Source of the DNA: Pseudomonas sp. SJZ074
GTDB lineage: Bacteria; Pseudomonadota; Gammaproteobacteria; Pseudomonadales; Pseudomonadaceae
Length of the DNA: 64,000 bases
Assembly: GCF_007828215.1 (NCBI RefSeq)
Contig: NZ_VIUE01000019.1
Location: 1-64,000, forward strand
Direction: 5' to 3'
The translations under genes were made by a program, and so were the position numbers. The notes under the pieces were generated by a model that ran no database searches, was not told the origin of the DNA, and worked only from the letters and a program-made list of their open reading frames with translations. Position 1 is the stretch's first letter, and each line of letters begins with the position of its first letter. Below, one piece after another: positions 50,701 through 59,053 of this stretch.

Positions 50701-53650
50701 ACAAGCCCACGAAGCGCTGATCGACATGCTCGATGAGTTGGCGGCCGGTCAGCACGTGCATCCACGGCCCGAGCGGGTAAAGGCCCTGCACGCGTTGCTC
50801 GAGGGCGGTCTCGACCCGTCGGCCACCGGCCTGATCCGCAGCGATGGCAGCCGTACCTTGAGCATCCGCGAGCTGGGTCATGCAACCGCCGAACTCGAAC
50901 GCGACGTACCCGCTGACACGTCGATGGGCGACGACATCACCTCGATCTTCCTCGAAGAGGCCCAGGACATCCTGGAGAGCGCGGCCCAGGCCCTGCACCG
51001 CTGGCTGGCGGACCCGGACAACAGCGCGCCGCTGTCCTCGTTGCAACGGGACCTGCACACCCTCAAGGGCGGCGCACGGATGGCCGATATCCGGCCGATC
51101 AGCGATCTGGCCCAGGAATTGGAAAATCTCTACGAAGGCCTGGTGGATCGCCGCTACAGCCACAGCGATGAGCTGGCTCACCTGCTCAACAGCAGCCACG
51201 AGCGCCTCGACCTGTTGCTCGGACAATTGCAGCAGGGCCAGACCTTGGGCGATCCGGTTTCGTTGATCGACGCCATCCGCCGGTTCCGTCAGGACAAGCC
51301 GAACGCCATCGAAGGCGCCGGGTCGATCCCGGGCGATGCCGCTGGCCATGATCCCGAGCTGCTGGAAATCTTCCTGGAAGAAGGTTTCGACATCCTCGAC
51401 AGCTCCGGCGCGGCTTTGCTGCGTTGGCAGGCTGAACCGTCGAATCGCCAGGCGGTGGAAACCCTGCTGCGGGACCTGCACACCCTCAAGGGCGGTGCGC
51501 GGATGGTGGAGATCGGGCCCATAGGTGACCTGGCCCATGAGCTGGAAAACCTCTACGAAGGTTTGTCCGCAGGCCTGTTGCAACCGACGCCGGCGCTGTT
51601 CGACCTGCTGCAGAGCAGTCATGACCGCCTGGCCCACATGCTCGATGCCGTACGGGCCGGCCTGGCGTGCCCGCCGGCGGACCGGCTGATTGCGCAGATC
51701 CAGGCGGTCAACCACCCGCAGGACAGCACTACGCCGGCTCCGTCGCCCGCCGTGGCCCCGGTCATGCCCGCGGCGGCCACGACGCCCGTGGCCGTCAAGC
51801 CCGAGCCAGGTGCATCGGGCGACGGTGCGGACATGGTCAAGGTGTCCGCCGAACTGCTGGACGACCTGGTGAACCTGGCCGGGGAAACCTCGATCTTCCG
51901 TGGCCGAATCGAACAGCAAGTCAACGACGCACAGGTGGCCCTGAACGAGATGGAAACCACCATCGAGCGCATGCGCGACCAGTTGCGACGGCTGGACACC
52001 GAAACCCAGGGGCGGATCCTCAGTCGCCAGCAAGTGGAAGCCGAGCGCCTGGGCTACGAAGAATTCGACCCGCTGGAGATGGACCGGCATTCCCAATTAC
52101 AGCAGTTGTCCAGGGCGCTGTTCGAGTCCGCCTCGGACTTGCTCGATCTCAAGGAAACCCTGGACCGCAGCAACCATGATGCCGAGACCCTGCTGCAGCA
52201 ACAGCGGCGCATCAATACCCGGCTCCAGGAAGGCCTGATGCGCACGCGCATGGTGCCGTTCGAGCGCATGGTGCCGCGGCTCCAGCGCATCGTCCGGCAA
52301 GTGGCCCAGGAGCTGGGCAAGGATGTGGAGTTTGTCGTCGATAACGCCGAAGGCGAGATGGATCGCAACGTGCTGGAGCGCATGGCCGCGCCGTTGGAAC
52401 ACATGCTGCGCAATGCCGTCGATCATGGCCTGGAACCGGCCGACGTGCGCATTGCCGCAGGCAAACCGGCCCGTGGACGTATCAGCCTCGACCTGTCCCG
52501 GGAAGGTGGCGACATCGTCTTCGACATCCGCGACGACGGCGCCGGCGTGCCGCTGGACGCGGTGCGGCGCAAGGCGATCAAGCGCGGGTTGCTGGCACCG
52601 GACAGTGACATCAGCGACCGCGACGTGTTGCAGTTCATCCTGCAGCCGGGGTTCTCCACCGCCGAGAAAATCACCCAGATTTCCGGGCGCGGCGTCGGCA
52701 TGGACGTGGTCCACGAAGAAGTGCGGCAACTGGGCGGCAGCATGGTCATCGACTCGACCCCGGGGCAGGGTGTGCATTTCCGCATCCGCCTGCCCTTTAC
52801 CGTGTCGGTCAACCGGGCCTTGATGGTGCAATGTCACGAAGACCAGTACGCGATCCCCTTGAATACCATCGAAAGCATCGTGCGGGTGCTGCCCGCCGAG
52901 CTGGAGGCTTATTACCAGCTCGATCCACCGACCTACAGCTACGCCGGGCAGCGGTATGAGTTGTGCTACCTGGGCGAGCTGCTGAAAACCGCGCCCCGGC
53001 CGAAACTGCTGGGCCAGAGCCAGCCCTTGCCGCTGTTGCTGGTGCAGTGCAACGAACGGCATGTTGCGGTGCAGGTGGATGCCACCGTCGGAACCCGGGA
53101 GATCGTGGTCAAAAGCCTCGGCCCACAATTCTCGGCGGTGCAGGGCCTGTCTGGCGCAACCATCCTCGGTGACGGCCGGGTGGTGCTGATTCTCGACCTG
53201 TTGGCGCCGCTGCGCGCCATGCCCAGCCAGGTCCCACGTCGGCCGGTACTGACCGAAGGCGAGGGCGAGCATCAACGGCCGTTACTGGTGCTGGTGGTGG
53301 ACGACTCGGTGACGGTCCGCAAGGTCACTAGCCGCCTGTTGGAGCGCCATGGCATGCACGTCCTGACCGCCAAGGACGGCGTGGATGCCATGGCGCTGCT
53401 GAGCGAACATACCCCGGACCTGATGCTGCTGGACATCGAAATGCCCCGCATGGACGGCTTCGAAGTGGCGACGCAAGTGCGCAACGACCCGCGCCTGGCG
53501 CACCTGCCGATCATCATGATCACCTCCCGCACCGGCCAGAAACACCGCGACCGGGCCATGGCCATCGGCGTCAACGACTACCTGGGCAAGCCCTATCAGG
53601 AGTCCGTGCTGCTCGAGAGCATCGCCCACTGGAGCAAGACCGATGCATGA
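47720..53650 (+). CDS. chpA: Multi-Hpt chemosensory histidine kinase ChpA
   Basis: A 1976-residue CheA-type kinase controlling pilus motors. Eight Hpt-like modules can be read. Four have full HTLKG sites, at His 670, 808, 1113 and 1254. One has HRLEG at about 198. Three are degenerate. Then come the dimerisation helices (VKVSAELLDDLVNLAGETS), an HATPase core with HMLRNAVDHGLE, DIRDDGAG and GRGVGMDVVHEEV, a CheW domain, and a C-terminal receiver with Asp 1905 in LLDIEMPRMDGFE. The P. aeruginosa protein is about 2470 residues, so this one is shorter. It overlaps chpC by eight bases. Confidence 0.96.
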   Translation: MGDRHDYVALEWVKGEIAETLKQAHLALNRLVDDPQAVDALEQCLACIHQVHGGLQMVEFYGAALLAEEMEHLCVALQNNRIAHRDEAISLLSQASGQLPMYLDRIQGARRDLPLVVLPLINDLRSARGESLLSETSLFSPELPDIAPLGDAALKRLEPADLPGTLRKLRQTLQVALVGLLREQDDATHLGYLAKVFHRLEGLCAGAPLNALWQVASALVEGMRDGRIANSPALRSLFKEADKELKRLLDQGMPGINQPAPPHLLKSLLFYIAKAEHPSGQMQIMKERYSLDDALPDSAMLDEERARLAGPDRDAMRSVLTALCEELVRVKERLDLFVRSDRQHASELDSLLAPLRQIADTLAVLGFGQPRKVIIDQLAVVLSLSQGQREPDDATLMDVAGALLYVEANLAGMVGTVEPESREDSQLPTTDLTQIHQIVIKEAHTCLQQAKDMIVDYIDADWNSEQLQTLPTLLTQVRGALAMIPLTRAAGLVEACNGFIRDHLLLGQARPDWEELDHLADVITGLEYYLERLSEDPETPDEPLLDGVEGSLAALGYLPDEARVPLLDDVLSPNEAQVMQDLQELNDPQTVQSLADMLASPVSAVNPPARNTPGSLLPPPVDEHPVDEELREVFLEETGEVLEVLHEYLPRWAAQPADQVALVEVRRAFHTLKGSGRMVRALVLGELAWAVENLLNRVLERSVEPSATVLQLVDDTVRLLPALVADFAAHLQRQRDDVDRLAARAHALAKGSDELDEDQGDVAALDPLLLKIFDKEAQGHLAGLNRFLDQAAEHLPLQASDELQRALHTLKGSASMAGVLPIAELAGAMDRLAREYRVHLIALDLDEVECLLEAEGLLRLGLRQLHSDPLAPIPGAADLIQRTQALLAERLQAVSGTSDNGARNKRDPQLINDFLAQGMDILLDAENLLQRWQQHPGQGQELSALLDELTTLGEGAHLADLQPVDELCEALLDLYGAVEESSLAVSDEFFQQAQQAHEALIDMLDELAAGQHVHPRPERVKALHALLEGGLDPSATGLIRSDGSRTLSIRELGHATAELERDVPADTSMGDDITSIFLEEAQDILESAAQALHRWLADPDNSAPLSSLQRDLHTLKGGARMADIRPISDLAQELENLYEGLVDRRYSHSDELAHLLNSSHERLDLLLGQLQQGQTLGDPVSLIDAIRRFRQDKPNAIEGAGSIPGDAAGHDPELLEIFLEEGFDILDSSGAALLRWQAEPSNRQAVETLLRDLHTLKGGARMVEIGPIGDLAHELENLYEGLSAGLLQPTPALFDLLQSSHDRLAHMLDAVRAGLACPPADRLIAQIQAVNHPQDSTTPAPSPAVAPVMPAAATTPVAVKPEPGASGDGADMVKVSAELLDDLVNLAGETSIFRGRIEQQVNDAQVALNEMETTIERMRDQLRRLDTETQGRILSRQQVEAERLGYEEFDPLEMDRHSQLQQLSRALFESASDLLDLKETLDRSNHDAETLLQQQRRINTRLQEGLMRTRMVPFERMVPRLQRIVRQVAQELGKDVEFVVDNAEGEMDRNVLERMAAPLEHMLRNAVDHGLEPADVRIAAGKPARGRISLDLSREGGDIVFDIRDDGAGVPLDAVRRKAIKRGLLAPDSDISDRDVLQFILQPGFSTAEKITQISGRGVGMDVVHEEVRQLGGSMVIDSTPGQGVHFRIRLPFTVSVNRALMVQCHEDQYAIPLNTIESIVRVLPAELEAYYQLDPPTYSYAGQRYELCYLGELLKTAPRPKLLGQSQPLPLLLVQCNERHVAVQVDATVGTREIVVKSLGPQFSAVQGLSGATILGDGRVVLILDLLAPLRAMPSQVPRRPVLTEGEGEHQRPLLVLVVDDSVTVRKVTSRLLERHGMHVLTAKDGVDAMALLSEHTPDLMLLDIEMPRMDGFEVATQVRNDPRLAHLPIIMITSRTGQKHRDRAMAIGVNDYLGKPYQESVLLESIAHWSKTDA

Positions 53651-54116
53651 CCACCGTACCCGTTACCTGACCGGGCTGCTGTTACCCCTGGCCGACCGGC
53701 ATCTGGTGCTGCCCAACGTGGCCGTGGCCGAGCTGATCGACTATCAGCGCGGCACCTTCGATATGGACACTCCGCCGTGGTTCCTGGGCTGGGTCAGCTG
53801 GCGTGAACGGCAGATCCCGTTGTTGAGCTTCGAGTCGGCCTGCGACCAGAAAACCGTGATCGGCGAGCGCGCCCGCATCGCCGTGCTCAATGCCCTGGGC
53901 GGTCGCGCGGAACTGAAATTCATCGCCCTGCTGGTGCAGGGCATTCCGCGCTCCTACAAGCTTGATAGCCAATTGAGCTACGTCGACGTGCCGCTGTGCG
54001 GGCTGGAGCAGGCGGCGGTGCAGGTGGGGGAGCATGTGGCGAAGGTGCCGGATTTACTGGCGTTGGAGGAGTTGGTAATCGCCGCCGGACTCATTAGCCC
54101 CTCCGCAAGGCCTTAA
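53643..54116 (+). CDS. chpC: CheW-like adaptor ChpC
   Basis: A 157-residue CheW-domain protein, with LLLPLADRHLVLPNVAVAELIDY, WFLGWVSWRERQIPLLSFE and ARIAVLNALGGRAELKFIALLVQGIPR. It corresponds to ChpC, a second adaptor linking other receptors to ChpA. In P. aeruginosa the methylesterase gene chpB stands between chpA and chpC; here chpC overlaps chpA directly, so chpB is missing at this place. Confidence 0.9.
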   Translation: MHDHRTRYLTGLLLPLADRHLVLPNVAVAELIDYQRGTFDMDTPPWFLGWVSWRERQIPLLSFESACDQKTVIGERARIAVLNALGGRAELKFIALLVQGIPRSYKLDSQLSYVDVPLCGLEQAAVQVGEHVAKVPDLLALEELVIAAGLISPSARP

Positions 54117-54131
54117 GACTTGATAAGTCCC

Positions 54132-54722
54132 ATGGATCATCTCTCTCTCAGCGATGCATTGTTTACCGTAACCCAGCAACGGATCCTGAGTTTGTTGTTC
54201 GGGAAACCGGAACAGAGTTTCTACACCAATGAGATTGCTCGCAGGGCTCAAGTGGGCAAAGGCAGTCTGATGCGCGAGCTGGAGCGCTTGCAGAATTCGG
54301 GTGTTTTGACGATGACTCGTCAAGGTAACCAAACCCACTATCAAGCCAATACACGCTGCCCTATTTACGCTGAACTGCTGGGCATCGTTCGCAAGACCAT
54401 CGGTCTGGCCGAGCCAATTCGCCAGGCATTGGAACCTTTTTCCAGACAGCTGAGATGGGCGTTCGTCTACGGCTCTATCGCCAAGGATCAGGCAAACGCA
54501 TCCAGTGACATAGATCTCATGCTGATCGGCGATGGGCTGCACTACAGTGAGGTGATGGAGCGGCTTATGCCCCTGGAAGAGCAACTGGGCCGTCCTCTTA
54601 ACCCTACGCTCTACACGCCTCAGGACTGGGCCGCAAAATTCGCAGCTGGCAACAGCTTCGTGACGCGAGTAGCGCAACAGGACAAGATCAGCTTGCTGGG
54701 TGAAGACCCTTTGGTGCTCTGA
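54132..54722 (+). CDS. Helix-turn-helix/nucleotidyltransferase fusion protein
   Basis: A 196-residue protein. Residues 1-75 form an ArsR/MarR-like winged helix (TQQRILSLLFGKPEQSFYTNEIARRAQVGKGSLMRELERLQNSGVLTMTRQGNQTHYQAN). Residues about 100-140 form a minimal nucleotidyltransferase site, FVYGSIAKDQANASSDIDLMLIG, with the GS and DxD residues intact. Such proteins usually pair with a HEPN-domain gene, a toxin-antitoxin-like module. The next frame is a decayed version of such a partner. I started at the ATG four codons into the frame. The role is inferred. Confidence 0.8.
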   Translation: MDHLSLSDALFTVTQQRILSLLFGKPEQSFYTNEIARRAQVGKGSLMRELERLQNSGVLTMTRQGNQTHYQANTRCPIYAELLGIVRKTIGLAEPIRQALEPFSRQLRWAFVYGSIAKDQANASSDIDLMLIGDGLHYSEVMERLMPLEEQLGRPLNPTLYTPQDWAAKFAAGNSFVTRVAQQDKISLLGEDPLVL

Positions 54723-54965
54723 CGCTCACGGCACTGCGCTTGAGCGGTTATCGTTCGGACAAGCGTTATCTGGTTTTTCAATGCCTGATTCACACGGCAG
54801 ATGCCAGCAAGCTTCAGGTCCGCATATTTGCGCTTTGCCATGAGCGGCGCAATCTTGCCGAATACGAAGGCTATATGGATGAAGATCATGGGCTTCTCGC
54901 TCAACTGATTTGAGAATGCTGTGGAACTTCTGGAGCGGGTCCGGCGACTGATGGACATCTGCTGA
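54716..54965 (+). pseudogene. Remnant of a HEPN-type partner gene
   Basis: Directly after the nucleotidyltransferase stop, a frame without a start codon reads ALRLSGYRSDKRYLVFQCL and later LCHERRNLAEYEG, then stops at 54911. Shifting one base at that stop gives ENAVELLERVRRLMDIC and a second stop. RNLAEYEG and the YLVFQCL-HT pattern resemble HEPN-like partners of such nucleotidyltransferases, as I remember them. The first 50-60 residues appear deleted, and there is a frameshift near the end, so it should be inactive. Confidence 0.5.
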
Positions 54966-55003
54966 TCCTGACGCAAGCCGCAGAATCTGAGTCCACCACA
55001 ACC

Positions 55004-55095
55004 CTGTGGGAGCGAGCCTGCTCGCGATAGCGGAGGCCCATTCAGAGCATATGCAGACTGACCCACCGCCATCGCGAGCAGGCTCGCTCCCACAA
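55004..55095. repeat. REPIN
   Basis: CTGTGGGAGCGAGCCTGCTC and its inverted partner around a 40-base core, in the accessory insert between the nucleotidyltransferase gene and mdcA. Confidence 0.9.
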
Positions 55096-55136
55096 GGGAT
55101 TGACGGTGGACGTTACTTTTGTGAACACCACAGAAC

Positions 55137-55229
55137 TTGTGGGAGCCGGGCTTGCCCGCGAAGGCGGTTGTCCATTCTGCACCGATGCAGGCTGAACCGC
55201 CGCTTTCGCGAGCAAGCCCGCTCCCACAG
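55137..55229. repeat. REPIN of the GCGGGCTTGC subtype
   Basis: TTGTGGGAGCCGGGCTTGCC and inverted TTCGCGAGCAAGCCCGCTCC. The left arm has one changed base. It follows another REPIN by 41 bases. The remaining bases up to mdcA must hold the mdc promoter. Confidence 0.88.
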
Positions 55230-55363
55230 AGCTCGCGCCATGCGGAATACAGATTCCTTTCAACCATTACTCCAAGCGTAACGATCCGCCGTCCAGCTTG
55301 ATTGATGTCCTCTCCTCATCACTCCTAAGGTAACCCCCACGACAGCGAACCCGTGGAGTGGTC

Positions 55364-57034
55364 ATGACAACAACAATATCCCCCGACTCGCGCTGGACGC
55401 GGCGGCGCGGCGAAAAGCAGCGGCGTCTCGAACAGGTGAAGGGCATGGTCGATGGCGTGGTATTGCCCACCGACCGGATCGTCGAGGCATTGCAGGTCTT
55501 GATAGAGCCCGGCGACCGAGTGGTGCTGGAAGGCAACAACCAGAAGCAGGCGGATTTCCTCTCGCGTTCCCTGGCCAAGGCCGATCCTTCGAAGCTGCAC
55601 GATCTGCACATGATCATGCCCAGCGTCGGCCGCTCCGAGCACCTGGACCTGTTCGAACGCGGTATTGCCCGTAAACTCGATTTCTCCTTCGCCGGCACCC
55701 AGAGCCTGCGCATCAGCCAGTTGCTGGAAGATGGCCTGCTGGAAGTCGGCGCGATCCACACCTACATCGAACTCTACGCCCGGCTGGTGGTGGACCTGAT
55801 TCCCAACGTGGTGCTCTCGGCCGGTTTCATGGCCGACCGCGCCGGCAACATCTACACCGGCCCCAGCACCGAAGACACGCCGGCGCTGATCGAGCCGGCG
55901 GCTTTCAGCGACGGGATTGTCATTGTCCAGGTCAACCAGTTGGTGGATGACGTCAGCGACCTGCCACGCGTGGACATTCCAGCGTCCTGGGTGGACTTCG
56001 TGGTGGTGGCCGACAAGCCGTTCTACATCGAACCGCTGTTCACCCGCGACCCGCGTCACATCAAGCCTGTACACGTGTTGATGGCGATGATGGCGATCCG
56101 TGGGATCTACGAGAAACACAACGTCCAGTCCCTCAACCACGGCATCGGCTTCAACACCGCCGCCATCGAGCTGATCCTGCCAACCTACGGCGAATCCCTC
56201 GGCCTGAAGGGCAAGATCTGCCGTAACTGGACCCTCAATCCTCATCCGACGCTGATTCCGGCCATTGAAAGCGGCTGGGTCGACAGCGTGCATTGCTTCG
56301 GCACCGAACTGGGCATGGAGCATTACATCGCCGCCCGGCCAGACGTGTTTTTTACTGGCCACGATGGCTCGCTGCGCTCCAACCGCATGGTCTGCCAACT
56401 GGCCGGGCAGTACGCGGTGGACCTGTTCATCGGCGCCACCCTGCAAGTGGACGGTGACGGCCATTCTTCCACCGTGACCCGCGGCCGCTTGGCCGGATTC
56501 GGCGGTGCGCCGAACATGGGCCACGACCCGCGCGGTCGCCGGCATGGCACGCCGGCCTGGCTCGACATGCGCCATGGCGATGGCGAGGCGCCGTTGCTCG
56601 AACGCGGCAAGAAGCTGGTAGTGCAAATGGTCGAGACGTTCCAGGAGGGCGGCAAACCGACCTTCGTCGAGACCCTCGATGCGGTGGACGTGGCGAAGAA
56701 AGCCGGCATGCCCCTGGCGCCAATCATGATCTACGGCGACGACGTCACCCACCTGCTGACCGAAGAGGGCATCGCCTACCTGTACAAGGCTCGTTCCCTG
56801 GAAGAACGCCAGGCGATGATCGCCGCCGTGGCCGGGGTCACCGCCATCGGTTTGCGCCATGATCCGAAAGACACCGCGCGCATGCGCCGCGAAGGGTTGA
56901 TCGCCTTGCCCGAAGACCTCGGCATCCGTCGCACCGACGCCACCCGCGAGTTGCTCGCGGCCAAGAGCGTGGCCGATCTGGTGGAATGGTCCGGTGGCCT
57001 CTACAACCCCCCCGCCAAGTTCAGGAGCTGGTAA
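55364..57034 (+). CDS. mdcA: Malonate decarboxylase alpha subunit (ACP transferase)
   Basis: A 556-residue CoA-transferase-like subunit that exchanges acetyl for malonyl on the acyl carrier protein MdcC. Typical segments are DRVVLEGNNQKQADFLSR, HDLHMIMPSVGRSEHLDLFE, LSAGFMADRAGNIYTGPSTEDTPALIEP and QVDGDGHSSTVTRGRLAGFGGAPNMGHDPRGRRHGTPAW. It opens the mdc operon. I used the ATG two codons after an in-frame GTG. mdcB starts at the next base after its stop. Confidence 0.97.
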   Translation: MTTTISPDSRWTRRRGEKQRRLEQVKGMVDGVVLPTDRIVEALQVLIEPGDRVVLEGNNQKQADFLSRSLAKADPSKLHDLHMIMPSVGRSEHLDLFERGIARKLDFSFAGTQSLRISQLLEDGLLEVGAIHTYIELYARLVVDLIPNVVLSAGFMADRAGNIYTGPSTEDTPALIEPAAFSDGIVIVQVNQLVDDVSDLPRVDIPASWVDFVVVADKPFYIEPLFTRDPRHIKPVHVLMAMMAIRGIYEKHNVQSLNHGIGFNTAAIELILPTYGESLGLKGKICRNWTLNPHPTLIPAIESGWVDSVHCFGTELGMEHYIAARPDVFFTGHDGSLRSNRMVCQLAGQYAVDLFIGATLQVDGDGHSSTVTRGRLAGFGGAPNMGHDPRGRRHGTPAWLDMRHGDGEAPLLERGKKLVVQMVETFQEGGKPTFVETLDAVDVAKKAGMPLAPIMIYGDDVTHLLTEEGIAYLYKARSLEERQAMIAAVAGVTAIGLRHDPKDTARMRREGLIALPEDLGIRRTDATRELLAAKSVADLVEWSGGLYNPPAKFRSW

Positions 57035-57910
57035 ATGCACGCCTTCAACCTGCAACCGAAAAAACTGTCCTTGGCCGAACGTCTGGCGGACATGGCGGTG
57101 GATGCGCTGATCGACGAAGCCGACCTGTCACCTAAACCGGCCTTGGTGGACCGTCGCGGCAATGGCGCCCACACCGACCTGCACCTGGGCCTGATGCATG
57201 CGTCGGCGCTGTCGCTGTGGCCGGCGTTCAAGGAAATGGCCGAGGCCGCCCTTGAGTGCGGCGAAATCGGCCTGCCATTGCGTGAAGCCCTTGGGCGGAT
57301 AGGCCGAGAGGGGGAAGCGGCGATGCTTGCCACCACGGGCGGCGTGAACACCCACCGTGGCGCGATCTGGGCCTTGGGCTTGCTCGTGGCGGCAGCGGCG
57401 CTGGAACCTGAATCCAGTGTCGCCAGCGCCGTTACTTTGCGTGCCGCCTGCCTGGCCTTGCTCAACGACCGTTATGCGCCTCAACCCTTGAGCCACGGCG
57501 CCCAGGTCACCCAGCGCTACGGCGTGCGCGGTGCCCGGGAAGAAGCGCAACTGGCGTTTCCGGCGGTGACCGGTCTGGGCCTGCCGCAACTCAAGCGCAG
57601 CCGCGCGGCGGGGGCGGGCGAACAGAACGCCCGGCTCGATGCCTTGCTGGCGATCATGACCACCCTGGCCGACACCTGCGTGCTCTACCGCGCTGGCAAG
57701 CCGGGTTTGCAGGCCATGCAACAGGGCGCCAGAGCGGTGCTCGATGCCGGTGGCAGTGCCAGCCTGGGTGGTCGTCGTCAATTGCACGCGCTGGACCAAC
57801 AACTGATTGCCTTGAATGCCTCGCCCGGCGGCGCTGCCGACCTGCTCGCCGCCTGTCTGTTCCTCGATCGTATCGAGCGCGGCGACGGTCTCTTCCCTGG
57901 AGTGTGCTGA
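57035..57910 (+). CDS. mdcB: Triphosphoribosyl-dephospho-CoA synthase MdcB
   Basis: A 291-residue CitG/MdcB-family enzyme that makes the precursor of the 2'-(5''-phosphoribosyl)-3'-dephospho-CoA group carried by MdcC. Conserved segments are KPALVDRRGNGAHTDLHLGLMHASA, MLATTGGVNTHRGAIWALGLL, SHGAQVTQRYGVRGAREEA and ADTCVLYRAG. The stop overlaps the mdcC start by one base. Confidence 0.95.
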   Translation: MHAFNLQPKKLSLAERLADMAVDALIDEADLSPKPALVDRRGNGAHTDLHLGLMHASALSLWPAFKEMAEAALECGEIGLPLREALGRIGREGEAAMLATTGGVNTHRGAIWALGLLVAAAALEPESSVASAVTLRAACLALLNDRYAPQPLSHGAQVTQRYGVRGAREEAQLAFPAVTGLGLPQLKRSRAAGAGEQNARLDALLAIMTTLADTCVLYRAGKPGLQAMQQGARAVLDAGGSASLGGRRQLHALDQQLIALNASPGGAADLLAACLFLDRIERGDGLFPGVC

Positions 57911-58209
57911 TGGAAACCTTATCTTTTGAATTCCCCGCCGGGCAGCCGCCACGAGGCCGGGCGCTGGTGGGCTGTGTCGGCTCGGGCGACCTGGAAGTGC
58001 TGATCGAACCAGGGCTGGCAGGCAAGTTGACCATCCAGGTGCAGACCTCGGTCAATGGCAGCGAGCAACGCTGGCAACATCTGTTTGCCCGTATGTTCGA
58101 CGGCCAGACGCCACCGGCCCTGTCCATCGACATCCATGATTTCGGTGCCACCCCTGGCGTGGTGCGCTTGCGACTGGAGCAAGGTTTCGAGGAGATCGGC
58201 CATGACTGA
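57910..58209 (+). CDS. mdcC: Malonate decarboxylase acyl carrier protein (delta subunit)
   Basis: A 99-residue carrier protein. The serine that receives the phosphoribosyl-dephospho-CoA group is in LVGCVGSGDLEVLIEP near the N-terminus, and ALSIDIHDFGATPGVVRLRLEQGFEE is typical of the C-terminus. It carries acetyl and malonyl thioesters between MdcA and MdcDE. It overlaps mdcD by eight bases. Confidence 0.95.
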   Translation: METLSFEFPAGQPPRGRALVGCVGSGDLEVLIEPGLAGKLTIQVQTSVNGSEQRWQHLFARMFDGQTPPALSIDIHDFGATPGVVRLRLEQGFEEIGHD

Positions 58210-59053
58210 CAGCGCAGCGTTGCTCAATAAGCACAGCTTCGTCGAACTCGGCGCCCGGCAGCGGGCCAAGGCCTTGCTCGATGACGGCACGTTCCGTGAA
58301 CTGCTCGACCCGTTCCAGCGGGTCATGTCGCCGTGGCTGTTGCGTCAGGGCGTGGTGCCGCAAAGCGACGACGGCGTGGTGATCGCCAAAGGCTCGCTCG
58401 ATGGCCTGCCCGTGGTGATCGCCGCCATTGAAGGTGCGTTCCAGGGCGGCAGCCTCGGCGAAGTCGGCGGGGCGAAGATTGCCGGTGCGTTGGAACTGGC
58501 CGCCGAAGACAACCGCAAAGGCATTCCGACCCGCGCCGTGCTGCTGCTGGAAACCGGTGGCGTGCGGTTGCAGGAGGCCAACCTGGGGCTTGCGGCGATT
58601 GCCGAGATTCATTCAGCGATTGTCGATTTGCGTCAGTACCAGCCGGTGGTGGGCGTGGTGGCCGGCAGCGTCGGTTGCTTTGGCGGCATGTCCATCGCCG
58701 CCGGGCTGTGCAGCTATCTGCTGGTGACCCGGGAAGCGCGGCTGGGCCTGAACGGTCCGCAAGTGATCGAACAGGAAGCCGGCCTCGACGAATACGACTC
58801 CCGTGACCGGCCGTTCATCTGGAGCCTGACGGGCGGCGAGCAGCGTTTCGCCACGGGGCTGGTGGATCGTTATGCGGCCGACGATGTGACGCAGATCCGC
58901 CAGCAGGTCAGCCAATTGCTGCACTTGAGCGTACCCGTGCAACACCGCAGTGGCCAGGCCGAACTGTTCCTGCGGCGCTTGGCGCGCTTGGACACTGGTG
59001 TGCAAATCGAACCGGCAGCGGTTCGTCAGTTGTATCAGGGAGAACGCCCATGA
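58202..59053 (+). CDS. mdcD: Malonyl-S-ACP decarboxylase beta subunit
   Basis: A 283-residue carboxyltransferase-fold subunit that decarboxylates malonyl-S-ACP with MdcE. Conserved segments are KGSLDGLPVVIAAIEGAFQGGSLGEVGGAKIAGALELA and VVAGSVGCFGGMSIAAGLCSYLLVTREARLGLNGPQVIEQEAG. Start and end overlap mdcC and mdcE, so the operon is tightly coupled. Confidence 0.96.
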   Translation: MTDSAALLNKHSFVELGARQRAKALLDDGTFRELLDPFQRVMSPWLLRQGVVPQSDDGVVIAKGSLDGLPVVIAAIEGAFQGGSLGEVGGAKIAGALELAAEDNRKGIPTRAVLLLETGGVRLQEANLGLAAIAEIHSAIVDLRQYQPVVGVVAGSVGCFGGMSIAAGLCSYLLVTREARLGLNGPQVIEQEAGLDEYDSRDRPFIWSLTGGEQRFATGLVDRYAADDVTQIRQQVSQLLHLSVPVQHRSGQAELFLRRLARLDTGVQIEPAAVRQLYQGERP

